Program-made: the position numbers and the translations under genes
Shown here: in pieces, positions 1 to 7,278 of the stretch
Layout of the letters: every line of letters starts with the position of its first letter
Numbering within the stretch: position 1 is the stretch's first letter
The notes under the pieces: generated by a model
The model's database searches: none
What the model saw: only the letters and a program-made list of their open reading frames with translations
Told to the model about the DNA's origin: nothing
DNA from: Sphingobacteriaceae bacterium
Lineage (GTDB): Bacteria; Bacteroidota; Bacteroidia; UBA7662
Assembly (NCBI GenBank): GCA_013824115.1
Contig: PNNG01000013.1
Coordinates: 1 to 56,893, forward strand
Direction: 5' to 3'
DNA length: 56,893 bases

Positions 1-42
1 TAGGTTGAAAGCTGCAAATAAAAACCAAAGCCACTGTTTCAT
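1..42 (-). CDS. Start of an exported protein, cut by the left edge
   Basis: The first 14 codons of a leftward gene are visible: MKQWLWFLFAAFNL, a positively charged N-terminus followed by a hydrophobic stretch, typical of a signal peptide. A possible promoter lies just upstream on the same strand: TTTG at 77-74, a 20-base spacer, then TACATTGC at 53-46, which would give an almost leaderless mRNA. Nothing can be said about function because the rest is outside the window. The call rests only on the signal-like N-terminus and the promoter-like spacing. Confidence 0.4.
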   Translation of the reverse strand, partial: MKQWLWFLFAAFNL

Positions 43-122
43 AAAGCAATGTAGCATTTGTTTGTGGTGCTAACAAATCTTTCGTGTTTTTTTTCATCTG
101 CTTCTAAACGAATCAATAAGCG

Positions 123-392
123 TTAAAGCCGCACCACTATTGCGAAGTAGCTATTGGCTTTATTAGATTCCATCACAGCATACATCCCCCAAGCCAAGTC
201 GGTTAAAGGAAGGCAATACGGGTGCAAGCGGCGACGGCCAATATACGCCAACTCAGATGCTTGGTGTCGTCCCATCACGTCAAAGTAGTGCTGAAGCTGA
301 TAGTAGGGCATCTTTGGCCACTTCAGGGCATAAGTGAAGTCATAAAAAGCACTTTTGATTTTTATTAAAATCAACGCATCAGGAAGCTGCAT
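123..392 (-). CDS. Doubtful small ORF downstream of hipA
   Basis: An open frame of about 90 codons starts at an ATG (392) that overlaps the last codons of hipA and ends at 123. The predicted peptide is rich in aromatic residues (for example YYQLQHYFDVMGRH) and has no motif, signal peptide or membrane segment that I recognise. It could be a translationally coupled third gene of the hipBA unit, a decayed gene fragment, or chance. Apart from this frame, bases 43-378 hold only the edge promoter noted in the previous entry and a weak hairpin (AAAGCC/GGCTTT arms near 124-163). I would not treat it as a gene without homologs. Confidence 0.22.
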   Translation of the reverse strand: MQLPDALILIKIKSAFYDFTYALKWPKMPYYQLQHYFDVMGRHQASELAYIGRRRLHPYCLPLTDLAWGMYAVMESNKANSYFAIVVRL

Positions 393-1647
393 TTCGAAAT
401 GCATTCCGCATGCTGTCTTGCTCAGCTCGGCTGATGCCATGATGATTTGCCCTTGCCGGCCATGATTGAACTGCTTTTTTTACTTCTCGGATGATTTGCA
501 TGGCCTTGGCCTGCGTTAATCGAAAATAGGGTGCTGCCATCAGCGCCAAATCCAGGTCTAAGGCATTGTTGGTTTCGGTAATATTCAAGCTGAGTCCCCG
601 GCCATAAGGCACGGGATTGAGGTCGTAGGCAGGCGACAATACCCATCCCTTGGAGCTGAGCAAAAAGCCGTGATTTCGCAAGTGATCGTCTACGTTTGAA
701 ACGCAGATATTAAAAACAATTCGTTTCCATAAAGCCTCTAAATCGGCTTGTGGTTGTGCGCCATGGGTAATAATGAAGGCAGCCAAATCGAGGTAACTGG
801 CGCCTTCCTGTCCATCTACATGGCCCAACAGGGTCATGGCCGAGGCGAAATGTAGGCGATTTCCGGATGCTGTACGGTCGAAACGCCGGGTCAAAAAGAT
901 ATGAAAACGGTGTGAGAATTTTTGAGCTTTAGATGGCGCCATGCTGATGCCTGCCTGGCAAGCCAATTCAAACAGCACCATCTCCCAGGCACCCACATTG
1001 GTTTGGTCGTGAGCGCTCGGAAATTTGGCGAGCCACAAGCTCCCATCAGCTGCCACAATGCTGGCTTTGGGTCGCGCGCCTCCCAAGGAGCTGCCGGGTG
1101 CTATGAGCATATTCAGCCAACGGAGGTAGTGTTGGTCATCAACGGCATCGTCTTTTTCAAGAGAAAGACTGGCTTCCTCCAAAGTTCTTAACGTTGCCCA
1201 GGGTGGTGCCGCCATTTGCACATTGTTGTTCAAAAACGGCCCGTTATCCTCGAGTTTAAAACGCAGGGCGCCCATGCGGTGACCATCATACACGCCTAAT
1301 AGAAAATCGGATTCAAAAAGTGGGTTCTCGGCTCGCTGCTCGAGCCGTGCCATGGCCGCTTCTCTACGCCGCATGAGCATGCGCCCCCAGCGATCGGGCG
1401 ACGAATCGAGGAACAAGCCAAAGTTGGATTTGGCGTCTTGGGTATATTGAGGCCCCTCAAACAGTTGCAGGTCTGGATCGAGCCATTGGGCATAGGGTGT
1501 AGAGAGCCAAGCTGATGAATAGGCGAAGGAAAATACCTCTTTTCCCCTGAGCAAGCTGGCGTTTAAATGTCCCATTTTTATGGGGTCACGCATGCCTTGC
1601 CAGTGGGAATAAACGCTTATTTGCCGTTCATTTTGAAGCCTTTTCAT
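379..1647 (-). CDS. hipA: HipA-family serine/threonine kinase toxin
   Basis: This 422-residue protein matches the HipA family, kinases that in characterised cases phosphorylate aminoacyl-tRNA synthetases and arrest growth. Residues seen: the Gly/Ser-rich loop SSLGGARPK (186-194), which in E. coli HipA carries the autophosphorylated serine; the catalytic segment VDDHLRN (319-325) with Asp320 and Asn325; and the DFG-like segment SPAYDLNP (338-345) with Asp342. The N-terminal HipA domain (about 1-110) is present, so it looks full length and active. Its start overlaps the stop of the upstream antitoxin gene by 4 bases (1644-1647), indicating one transcript with coupled translation. The actual substrate cannot be told from sequence. 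Confidence 0.9.
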   Translation of the reverse strand: MKRLQNERQISVYSHWQGMRDPIKMGHLNASLLRGKEVFSFAYSSAWLSTPYAQWLDPDLQLFEGPQYTQDAKSNFGLFLDSSPDRWGRMLMRRREAAMARLEQRAENPLFESDFLLGVYDGHRMGALRFKLEDNGPFLNNNVQMAAPPWATLRTLEEASLSLEKDDAVDDQHYLRWLNMLIAPGSSLGGARPKASIVAADGSLWLAKFPSAHDQTNVGAWEMVLFELACQAGISMAPSKAQKFSHRFHIFLTRRFDRTASGNRLHFASAMTLLGHVDGQEGASYLDLAAFIITHGAQPQADLEALWKRIVFNICVSNVDDHLRNHGFLLSSKGWVLSPAYDLNPVPYGRGLSLNITETNNALDLDLALMAAPYFRLTQAKAMQIIREVKKAVQSWPARANHHGISRAEQDSMRNAFRNAAS

Positions 1648-1964
1648 GGCTTTGGGACTTTAGGCGCCCGTTTTTTGGTAAGGAGACCTGCATCTTGCAG
1701 CTTGCGGCCCAGCAGGTCGTCTTGACCTACTTGGAGCAGGTCTTTTTCTAAGCCCAATACATGTAATACGTTGAGATACTGGCCGATGCCTACGCCCGGG
1801 TGGCCTTGCTCTATTTTCACAAGGGTAGAACGCCCCAAACCGGCCCGCTCGGCTACTTGGGCCGTGCTGAGCTTCCGCCTCAGCCGCGCCAAACGCAGGT
1901 TTTCTCCCAAGACTGTTAAAATATGCTGGTTTTTGGGCAATACAACTGGCGTTTTATTAGGCAT
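1644..1964 (-). CDS. hipB: HipB-like antitoxin, XRE-family DNA-binding protein
   Basis: A 106-residue protein with a Cro/C1-type helix-turn-helix. The recognisable stretch is LRLARLRRKLSTAQVAERAG followed by LGRSTLVKIEQG. In this family the antitoxin binds HipA, neutralises it and represses the operon. I start it at the ATG at 1964 (MPNKTPVV) rather than an in-frame TTG seven codons upstream, because the ATG leaves a short leader after the -7 box at 1983-1990 and the extra residues are not part of the fold. The basic, proline-containing C-terminus (TKKRAPKVPKP) may reach into HipA. It is the first gene of the two-gene operon. Confidence 0.85.
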   Translation of the reverse strand: MPNKTPVVLPKNQHILTVLGENLRLARLRRKLSTAQVAERAGLGRSTLVKIEQGHPGVGIGQYLNVLHVLGLEKDLLQVGQDDLLGRKLQDAGLLTKKRAPKVPKP

Positions 1965-1967
1965 AAT

Positions 1968-2000
1968 GTATGAATAATGAAACAAAAGTATAAATAATGA
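1968..2000 (-). promoter_or_regulatory. hipBA promoter with two direct-repeat operator candidates
   Basis: On the plus strand, GTATGAATAATGA (1968-1980) and GTATAAATAATGA (1988-2000) match at 12 of 13 bases and begin exactly 20 bp apart, about two helical turns. The minus-strand sequence TACTTTTG at 1990-1983 fits the Bacteroidota -7 consensus TAnnTTTG and overlaps one repeat. Occupancy by HipB would therefore block the promoter. The repeats and -7 box are seen directly; binding by HipB is inferred. No good -33 box is visible. Confidence 0.5.
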
Positions 2001-2219
2001 TCGAATAAATAGCCTTTATTTAAAGCGATGATTTACAGGCAGGCATCATTCATCGGTCTTTCAACCAACGAAATACCTCAACAACCAACCATGGTACCGG
2101 CCCGCATCCTCAAAGAAAGCCTCAACCCACCCAAGGGCTACCTTAACCGCTTCAGGGTTGAGTGCCAGTACGGGTTAAGAGGCACTATCGCCGCCTTGCC
2201 GATAATCGCTGTTATTTAC

Positions 2220-4508
2220 TCAAAAAGTCGCCTGCAGCTGCAATGTGAGGTTGCGCTGCTCACCAATATTTCCCGGAACGGGCATAAAGCTTCGGTTGCC
2301 GGCATTGCGCAGCACCACATTTAGCCAAAAGCCTTCATGCAGCCGCATGCCTGCCCGCAAATCGGTGATCAAATCGCCCCTGATGGTGTTCAAACGGTAA
2401 CCTATCAAACCGGGAATAAAGCGGTAATAGTCTTCGTCGATGTTCAAAATCACACTGTTGTAACGCACATTGGCACCCAAGATCCAGCGATCGTAGCTCA
2501 GTTGTACATCGGTACGGGCCAAATGCAGGTAGCGGTACTTGAGGTACTTCATGATGTCGTTGGGCAGTCCAAATATGCTGGTTGGCGGATTGTGGTTGAT
2601 CGGATTGGTGTAGGTATAGCCCAACTGAAACTGCAGGCCCCATTTGCCCCATTGTCCCCGACCACTAAAAATACCTTCAAAGCCCGAGATGGTCGCCGAA
2701 TCGATGGCTTTCGGATAAAAACGCGCGTACTTTTCGGCCAACCTCCCGAGGTCGTTATTGGCAATCCAGGCCGAATCTTGCTCATCGAACCGATCAGGCA
2801 AAAACACCGCAAAGGTGTATTCTATCATGTTTTGATAGCGGGTGGTAAAAAAGGCCAAATCGAGCTGCATTTGCATGCGTCCCAAGCTGAATTGCTGCAA
2901 TACGCCCACTTCCCACGAACGGCTCATTTCGGCCTGCAAATTGGGGTCGCTGGCCAAACGAATGGTGCCAATGCGGGTATTTGAAAACATTTCTGCCACG
3001 GTGGGCGACCTGAATCCTTCGCCATAACTTCCCCTCAGAAAGGTGCCCTTGGTGAGTGCGTAATTGAAACCCGCACGAAATACCGGATGCTGCTCCTTCA
3101 ATTTGCCATTTACCACCAGCTGCTCGTGCCTAAAACCCACACCATAATTCAAGCGCCGCCACTGCTGATCTATTTGCACAAAAGCAGCTCGCTGAACGGT
3201 TTGTTGGTTCCCATAAATGATATCGCTGCTGATAAAATTGGCCTGACGAACCGCACCAGCCGTAAGCACGGTCTTAAAATGCGGGCTTGTATTCCAATGG
3301 CGCTGGTATTGATATTCGGAATAGTGCATATCGCCCTGCCCAAAGTCTTCGTTGTTGAAATTGGTATGGCTGCGGTAAAAGCGGTTCCTCAAACTGTGTT
3401 TGATATTCTTGCCAGTGTACTCTATGTAGGGGTCAATAAACCGGCGATAGTTCAATTGCGCGTTGGTGGTGGTGGCCGCCGGGGTAAAGGCATTGGAACT
3501 GTCGGTCCAAAAGGTGAACAATCGGGTCGAATCCAGGAGATTGCTGGCATTGAGTCCGGCCACCCAGCCCTTGCCCAAATGGTACTTGAGGTTCACATTG
3601 GCACGGTACCTCCGGCTGGGTTCGCCTACCCGGTAACCGTCGTCATTCACCGCATTCAACGAGCCGCTGAAATCGAGCTTGCCAAAACGCTGTCGGTGTA
3701 CCAATCCCAATCCCATAGAAACCGGATAGCTTTGGCCTTCCCACGGATTGGCATGCTGTGCAGGAGGTGCTCCGTAAAAAGTGTTGAAGAGGTTCACCTG
3801 CGTTACCGGCTTGTCGCCAGCCTGGGCCGTACGCAAGTGTACGATGCCACCCAAGGCCGAAGAACCATATAAGGCCGAAGCAGCTCCTTTGATGACTTCC
3901 ATTTGCTCAACATTCTCCACAGGAAGCACATTCCAGCGCATCTCTCCCGATTCGGCCGATAAAATGGGCATGCCATCGAGCAATACCATCACCCTGCTCC
4001 CCACGCCAAACGTAAAACCGCTGCTGCCACGGATGTTGATTTGTCCGCGTAAAACGTGTATCCCCGGACTCCTATTCAGAGCGTCATCGGCAGTTACCGA
4101 ATTATTCGCCAAAACATCGGCTTGTTTAATTACTTGCATCGAAACCGAAGACAATTCGCGCTGCTGGGCAAATCTCCCGGCTGTAACCACCACCGTTTGC
4201 AGATTGCCACTGGCTTCGGTCATCCTTATGACCAAAGGCGCTGAAGAGATTTCAGACAGGGGCTTTTCCAGGGTTTGATAGCCTATATAGCTCAATCGCA
4301 AAGTCACAGGCTGTTTGAGTCCGGCCAGCGATATTTCGAAATTTCCTTTCAAATCGGTGGTGGCACCCCTGTCGGTACCTGCCACAATGTTCACCCCCAC
4401 CAAGGCATCGCCTGTAGCAGCATCTACCACCCTGCCTTTGATGATTTGACCCAAGGCTTGACTCGAAAACAGCGTAAAACACAGCAAAAAACGAATGAAA
4501 ATTGGCAT
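2220..4508 (-). CDS. TonB-dependent outer-membrane receptor
   Basis: A 762-residue outer-membrane receptor. From the N-terminus: signal peptide (MPIFIRFLLCFTLFSSQALG), a carboxypeptidase-regulatory-like (CarboxypepD_reg) domain (GRVVDAATGDALVGVNI to about residue 95), a plug domain (containing NIRGSSGFTFGVGSRV and VIKGAASALYGSSALGG), and a C-terminal beta-barrel ending in the expected aromatic residue (QLQATF). Such proteins import siderophores, cobalamin, metals or glycans using TonB energy. No SusD partner is adjacent, so glycan uptake is less likely and an iron, cobalamin or metal role more likely, but the substrate is not determined. The frame is open further upstream into dprA; I chose the ATG at 4508 because it starts the signal peptide. 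It is divergent from dprA with 36 bp between. Confidence 0.88.
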   Translation of the reverse strand: MPIFIRFLLCFTLFSSQALGQIIKGRVVDAATGDALVGVNIVAGTDRGATTDLKGNFEISLAGLKQPVTLRLSYIGYQTLEKPLSEISSAPLVIRMTEASGNLQTVVVTAGRFAQQRELSSVSMQVIKQADVLANNSVTADDALNRSPGIHVLRGQINIRGSSGFTFGVGSRVMVLLDGMPILSAESGEMRWNVLPVENVEQMEVIKGAASALYGSSALGGIVHLRTAQAGDKPVTQVNLFNTFYGAPPAQHANPWEGQSYPVSMGLGLVHRQRFGKLDFSGSLNAVNDDGYRVGEPSRRYRANVNLKYHLGKGWVAGLNASNLLDSTRLFTFWTDSSNAFTPAATTTNAQLNYRRFIDPYIEYTGKNIKHSLRNRFYRSHTNFNNEDFGQGDMHYSEYQYQRHWNTSPHFKTVLTAGAVRQANFISSDIIYGNQQTVQRAAFVQIDQQWRRLNYGVGFRHEQLVVNGKLKEQHPVFRAGFNYALTKGTFLRGSYGEGFRSPTVAEMFSNTRIGTIRLASDPNLQAEMSRSWEVGVLQQFSLGRMQMQLDLAFFTTRYQNMIEYTFAVFLPDRFDEQDSAWIANNDLGRLAEKYARFYPKAIDSATISGFEGIFSGRGQWGKWGLQFQLGYTYTNPINHNPPTSIFGLPNDIMKYLKYRYLHLARTDVQLSYDRWILGANVRYNSVILNIDEDYYRFIPGLIGYRLNTIRGDLITDLRAGMRLHEGFWLNVVLRNAGNRSFMPVPGNIGEQRNLTLQLQATF

Positions 4509-4528
4509 AGCTACTTCACAGGCAAGGC

Positions 4529-4560
4529 CTAAATTAGCGTTCGTATGGGGATTAGCCAAA
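4529..4560. promoter_or_regulatory. Shared divergent promoter between TonB receptor and dprA
   Basis: Only 36 bp separate the two start codons. The near-palindrome CTAAATTAG (4529-4537) reads TAAATTAG toward dprA and TAATTTAG toward the receptor gene, each matching TAnnTTTG at five of six fixed positions. For the receptor, a TTTG lies at 4560-4557 (inside dprA) with a 20-base spacer. Both mRNAs would be nearly leaderless. This is an inference from motif spacing. Confidence 0.35.
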
Positions 4561-5657
4561 CAGAAATCGTTTATACCCTGGCTTTGCAGCAAATTCCGGG
4601 TATTGGCAGCTTGTTGGGTCGCAAGCTCATCGAGCGGCTGGGCTCGGCTGAAGCCGTTTTTCGTACACCAGCCTATCGCCTCGAAACTACCCCAGGCATA
4701 GGCCCTCTTTTGGCGCAAGCCATCAAGCAGCACCAAAGTCTTTCGGCCGCCGAAAGCGAATGGAACAAGGCCGAAAAACATGGGTTACGTATCTTGCATT
4801 TCAGAGATACCGATTTTCCGGCACGTTTGCGGCAGTGCACCGACCATCCCTTGGTATTGTTTGGCAAGGGAAGCCTACCGCTCAATGCCAACCGGGTGGT
4901 GGCCGTGGTGGGCACCCGTGGAGCTTCCGATTATGGCCGCATGCTCACTGAGCAGCTGGTGCGGGGATTGGTGCCCTACAATGTGCTGGTCTTAAGCGGT
5001 TTGGCTTATGGTATCGACATCCATGCCCACCGGCAGGCACTGGCGGCAGGATTGCCTACGGTCGCTGTTTTGGGGCATGGTCTCAGTAGGATCTATCCAG
5101 CTGCCCACAAATCTACCTCCGAAAAAATGCTGGAAGCTGGTGGTCTTCTTACCGAATGTTGGTACGATACCGGCCCCGATCGCGAGAACTTCCCCAAGCG
5201 CAACCGCATAGTGGCAGGCATGGCCGATGCGGTAGTGGTGGTAGAAGCCGCCGAAAATGGGGGAGCCCTCATTACAGCCACCATGGCCAATGATTACAAC
5301 CGCGATGTGTACGCTTTCCCGGGGCGCGTAACCGATGCGGGCCATGCAGGTTGCCACAAATTGGTGATGCAAAACAAAGCGGCCCTTATTGGCGGGGCCC
5401 ACGATTTGATAACGGCTATGGGTTGGGCTGCCCCGGTGCAAGAACAGCCCGCAGCCCGGCAAGGGGTGCTGTTTCTCGACTTGGAGCCCGATGAACAAAA
5501 GCTCTACGACCTCTTGCCTTTTAATCAGGCTATCAGTATCGACGATTTGATTTTGCTTAGCGGCTGGTCGACCAGCAGGCTCAGTCATTTATTGCTGGCC
5601 CTCGAATTCAAAGGAGCAGTACGCGCAGCCCCTGGGAAATTGTTTAGCAGGATGTAA
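4545..5657 (+). CDS. dprA: DNA-processing protein DprA
   Basis: A 370-residue DprA/Smf protein. In natural transformation, DprA protects incoming single-stranded DNA and loads RecA on it. Domains seen: an N-terminal helix-hairpin-helix region with two PGIG turns (18-21 and 50-53), the Rossmann-like DNA-binding core (VVGTRGASDYG 121-131, SGLAYGID 151-158, FPKRNRIVAG), and a C-terminal winged-helix domain (about 310-370, SIDDLILLSGWSTSRLSHLL). The length is normal for the family. A compact terminator follows at once. A second protein of competence-related type, the HhH protein at 29717, is far away, so no com operon is formed here. Confidence 0.93.
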   Translation: MGISQTEIVYTLALQQIPGIGSLLGRKLIERLGSAEAVFRTPAYRLETTPGIGPLLAQAIKQHQSLSAAESEWNKAEKHGLRILHFRDTDFPARLRQCTDHPLVLFGKGSLPLNANRVVAVVGTRGASDYGRMLTEQLVRGLVPYNVLVLSGLAYGIDIHAHRQALAAGLPTVAVLGHGLSRIYPAAHKSTSEKMLEAGGLLTECWYDTGPDRENFPKRNRIVAGMADAVVVVEAAENGGALITATMANDYNRDVYAFPGRVTDAGHAGCHKLVMQNKAALIGGAHDLITAMGWAAPVQEQPAARQGVLFLDLEPDEQKLYDLLPFNQAISIDDLILLSGWSTSRLSHLLLALEFKGAVRAAPGKLFSRM

Positions 5658-5690
5658 AAAAAGAAAGGGAGCCTCCCGGCTCCCTTCGAT
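5656..5690 (+). terminator. Terminator after dprA
   Basis: The stem GGGAGCC / GGCTCCC with loop TCCC (5668-5685) begins about 10 bases after the dprA stop. It is preceded by an A-rich run, so on the minus strand it would be followed by T residues and could act in both directions. The rest of 5690-5863 holds only weak hairpins (GACAGT/ACTGTC at about 5818-5840) and no convincing gene. Confidence 0.6.
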
Positions 5691-5863
5691 GTTAAAAAAT
5701 ACTACCTGATGATGTTTGCCCTTCCGGACAAAGACATGCCCCCTAGGGCAATAATGCGACCACTTGGCATTTAGCGCCAAATGGCCGATTAACACAGGTT
5801 GAGTGACCAGATTAATAGACAGTCTTCAATTACTACTGTCCAAAATTCTGGAAAAGTGTACGC

Positions 5864-6499
5864 TTATTTGTAGTCGGCCAGCTGCAATTCGCGGTTACAA
5901 CGCTTGGTTTCATGCAACTGATTGCTGGCCACTACAATAATTTTTCCATGATGCATTACCCCTTCCATCAAATAATCGTACCATTCGAAGCCCATTTGGT
6001 CGAGATTGGTTGTGGGTTCATCGAGAAAGAGTAGGGGAGTGGCGGCCCCAAAACCCAGTAGTAACTTGGCCCGCTGTTTCATGCCCGAGCTAAAGTGCCA
6101 CAGCTGCTTGTGGAGGTGGGCGCTCAGCTTGCATGCATCGAGCATGGCCGCCAAATCAAACTGCGGGTGGAGGGCCTTCAAACCAAAGTGAAAATCAATC
6201 AATTCTTGCAACGTATAGCCTTCGGGAAGTTCCAAGTAAGGACTAACCAGGCTCATGTATGCAAAACGGGCATCTTCAGCAAGTGGCTTCCCATCAAAGT
6301 GGTACAAAAGACTACCACTTGAAAGGCTTTGGTAACCCATGATGCATTGAAGCAGGGTACTTTTACCTGCACCATTGGCACCGGCAATTGAAATAAAATC
6401 ACCTGTATGAAGCTCTAAATCGAGCTTTTTGAAAATCCAGTCGCGGTTATAGCGCTTTCCTGCCTGCTCAAGTTTGACCGAAATGCCACTTGGGCTCAT
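5864..6499 (-). CDS. ABC transporter ATP-binding protein, last gene of the lpx operon
   Basis: A 211-residue stand-alone ABC ATPase. Walker A is GANGAGKST (40-48), the signature is FSSGM (136-140, degenerate relative to LSGGQ), and Walker B with catalytic Glu is LLFLDEPT (156-163). At the switch position, where ATP-binding subunits usually have His in an ATHxxxE-like context, the sequence is ASNQLHE (191-197), so His appears replaced by Asn. No permease gene is adjacent; the partner must be encoded elsewhere, or the protein is not a transporter subunit. Its start overlaps lpxA by 4 bases, so it is co-transcribed with lipid A genes, which suggests an envelope role. The substrate is unknown. 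Confidence 0.8.
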   Translation of the reverse strand: MSPSGISVKLEQAGKRYNRDWIFKKLDLELHTGDFISIAGANGAGKSTLLQCIMGYQSLSSGSLLYHFDGKPLAEDARFAYMSLVSPYLELPEGYTLQELIDFHFGLKALHPQFDLAAMLDACKLSAHLHKQLWHFSSGMKQRAKLLLGFGAATPLLFLDEPTTNLDQMGFEWYDYLMEGVMHHGKIIVVASNQLHETKRCNRELQLADYK

Positions 6500-7275
6500 T
6501 CAATCATGCCTTTGATCACGCCGAATTGCGAGTTTTTGATAAACGAAACAATGCGGTCTCTTTCGGCCGATGGGTCGATTTCCGAATCTACCATATCAAG
6601 CGCTTTGCTCATATTGTAGCCACGCACATATACTATTCGGTAAATGTCTTCTATTTGTCGGATGGCTGCCTCGGTGAAGCCCCTTCTGCGCAAGCCAATC
6701 ACATTTACACCAGCAAATGAAAGTGGCTCTTTGGCGCACTTTACATAGGGGGGTACATCTTTGCGAACCAATGAACCGCCTCCAATAAAGGCATGCTCAG
6801 CAATGGTAATGAATTGTTGAACGGCTACCATGCCTTCTAAAATAGCCCAATCGTGAACGGTAATGTGTCCTGCCAAAGTGGCTAAATTGGCCAAAATCAC
6901 ATGGTTACCAACTATACAATCGTGGGCTACATGCGAATAGGCCATCAACAGGCAGTTTTTGCCTACTTCGGTTTTGTATCGGTCAATGGTACCGCGGTTT
7001 ACAGTAGCACATTCGCGAATGGTGGTGCCGTCGCCAATGATGGCCAGGGTTTTTTCGCCCTTGTACTTAAGGTCTTGAGGTGGTGCCGAAATAACAGCTC
7101 CGGGGTAAATTTTTACATTTTTCCCAATGCGGGCACCTTCCATGATGGTCACATTCGGACCAATCCAGGTGCCTTCTCCTATTTCTACATCTCCTTCGAT
7201 GGTACAAAAAGGAGAAATGGTAACTGATGCGGCAATTTTGGCATCCGCGTGGATGCTGGCCAGGGGTTGCGTCAT
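6496..7275 (-). CDS. lpxA: UDP-N-acetylglucosamine O-acyltransferase LpxA
   Basis: LpxA transfers a 3-hydroxyacyl chain from ACP to UDP-GlcNAc, the first step of lipid A synthesis, in the cytoplasm. The 259-residue protein has the left-handed beta-helix hexapeptide repeats in its first two thirds, the catalytic motif SHVAHDC (114-120) with His118 corresponding to E. coli His125, and the helical C-terminal domain (NVIGLRRRGF). Length is standard. It lies 3 bases downstream of lpxC-fabZ and overlaps the ABC ATPase gene, so the operon is tightly packed. Confidence 0.96.
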   Translation of the reverse strand: MTQPLASIHADAKIAASVTISPFCTIEGDVEIGEGTWIGPNVTIMEGARIGKNVKIYPGAVISAPPQDLKYKGEKTLAIIGDGTTIRECATVNRGTIDRYKTEVGKNCLLMAYSHVAHDCIVGNHVILANLATLAGHITVHDWAILEGMVAVQQFITIAEHAFIGGGSLVRKDVPPYVKCAKEPLSFAGVNVIGLRRRGFTEAAIRQIEDIYRIVYVRGYNMSKALDMVDSEIDPSAERDRIVSFIKNSQFGVIKGMIE

Positions 7276-7278
7276 GCT

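Noticed and set aside
2028-2324. A 98-codon plus-strand open frame between hipB and the TonB receptor
   Set aside because: It overlaps the receptor's C-terminal coding region and has no family-like sequence or promoter.
5589-5795. A 68-codon minus-strand open frame after dprA
   Set aside because: It runs through the dprA terminator and end, and the peptide shows no signal, motif or conserved pattern.
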